In this document: positions 50,795 to 50,817 of the stretch, one piece after another | How the letters are laid out: each line of letters begins with the position of its first letter | How positions within the stretch are numbered: the first letter of the stretch is position 1 | Source of the DNA: a virus | Strand: one strand, 5' to 3' | DNA: 50,817 nucleotides | Virus record (IMG/VR): IMGVR_UViG_3300021092_002161 | Span: 1 to 50,817 of that record | Made by a program: the position numbers and the translations under genes | Notes under the pieces: model-generated | What the model saw: only the letters and a program-made list of their open reading frames with translations | Databases searched by the model: none | What the model was told of the DNA's origin: nothing

Positions 50795-50817
50795 ATCAAT
50801 TCCTAAAGAATCTAACA

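Noticed and set aside
1-50817. Integrase, attachment sites, insertion sequences and ordinary tRNAs
   Set aside because: I saw no integrase or transposase motifs, no terminal repeats and no cloverleaf other than the tmRNA. A lytic lifestyle is likely but the window is only part of the genome.

Overview
The window is part of a large T4-like tailed phage (Caudoviricetes) that infects a Bacteroidota host, probably a flavobacterium. Evidence for the phage is a contiguous head module: large terminase, portal, prohead protease, scaffold and major capsid protein. Baseplate genes, a gp55-like late sigma factor, PhoH and a dUTPase follow. Evidence for the host is the low G+C content, A-rich SD-less start regions, exact Bacteroidota-type promoters (TTTG, 19-20 nt, TAnnTTTG), a Bacteroidota-style bS21 protein and a tmRNA with Bacteroidota-like 3' flanks.

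Region 1 (1-12.4 kb) is accessory and interleaved. Plus-strand genes start with one of two recurring leaders that end in I-x-E or L-x-E. They look like capsid-targeting peptides removed by the prohead protease, so the proteins are candidate packaged and injected cargo. Most have a TATATTTATA element upstream, the same element found upstream of the capsid genes. Between them, on the minus strand, lie small proteins with signal peptides, mostly behind housekeeping-type promoters, so they are likely early and exported. The same region holds a phage tmRNA gene (1326-1733, minus), an M20/M42-like zinc peptidase, a ClpC-like AAA+ unfoldase made as two polypeptides joined by an atypically split intein (24-residue IntN), and a UVR-motif protein that resembles a ClpC modulator. 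Together these suggest a phage translation-rescue and proteolysis set.

Region 2 (11.3-26.9 kb, plus strand) runs KTSC protein, nucleotidyltransferase, Pro/Met/Asp-rich structural protein, terminase, portal, holin-like protein, prohead protease, scaffold, major capsid protein, an HNH endonuclease, a membrane protein and a Cys-motif basic protein. A bS21 gene lies on the opposite strand at 19.7-19.9 kb.

Region 3 (26.9-33.8 kb, minus strand) holds virion/baseplate genes and the late sigma factor. Region 4 (33.8-50.8 kb, minus strand) holds PhoH, a degenerate HAD protein, dUTPase and a cluster of about 18 sugar genes with many overlapping or nearly abutting gene ends. The cluster encodes GDP-L-fucose synthesis (Gmd, Fcl) with GT11 and GT10 fucosyltransferase candidates, CMP-nonulosonate synthesis (NeuB, NeuA) with a GT42/DUF115-like protein, an FdtA/FdtB-like 3-amino-3,6-dideoxyhexose pair, GT2, GT4 and GT8-like transferases, and two methyltransferases. 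The phage probably builds a complex glycan on its virion or on host products.

All functional names come from motif recognition by eye. No database search was run.
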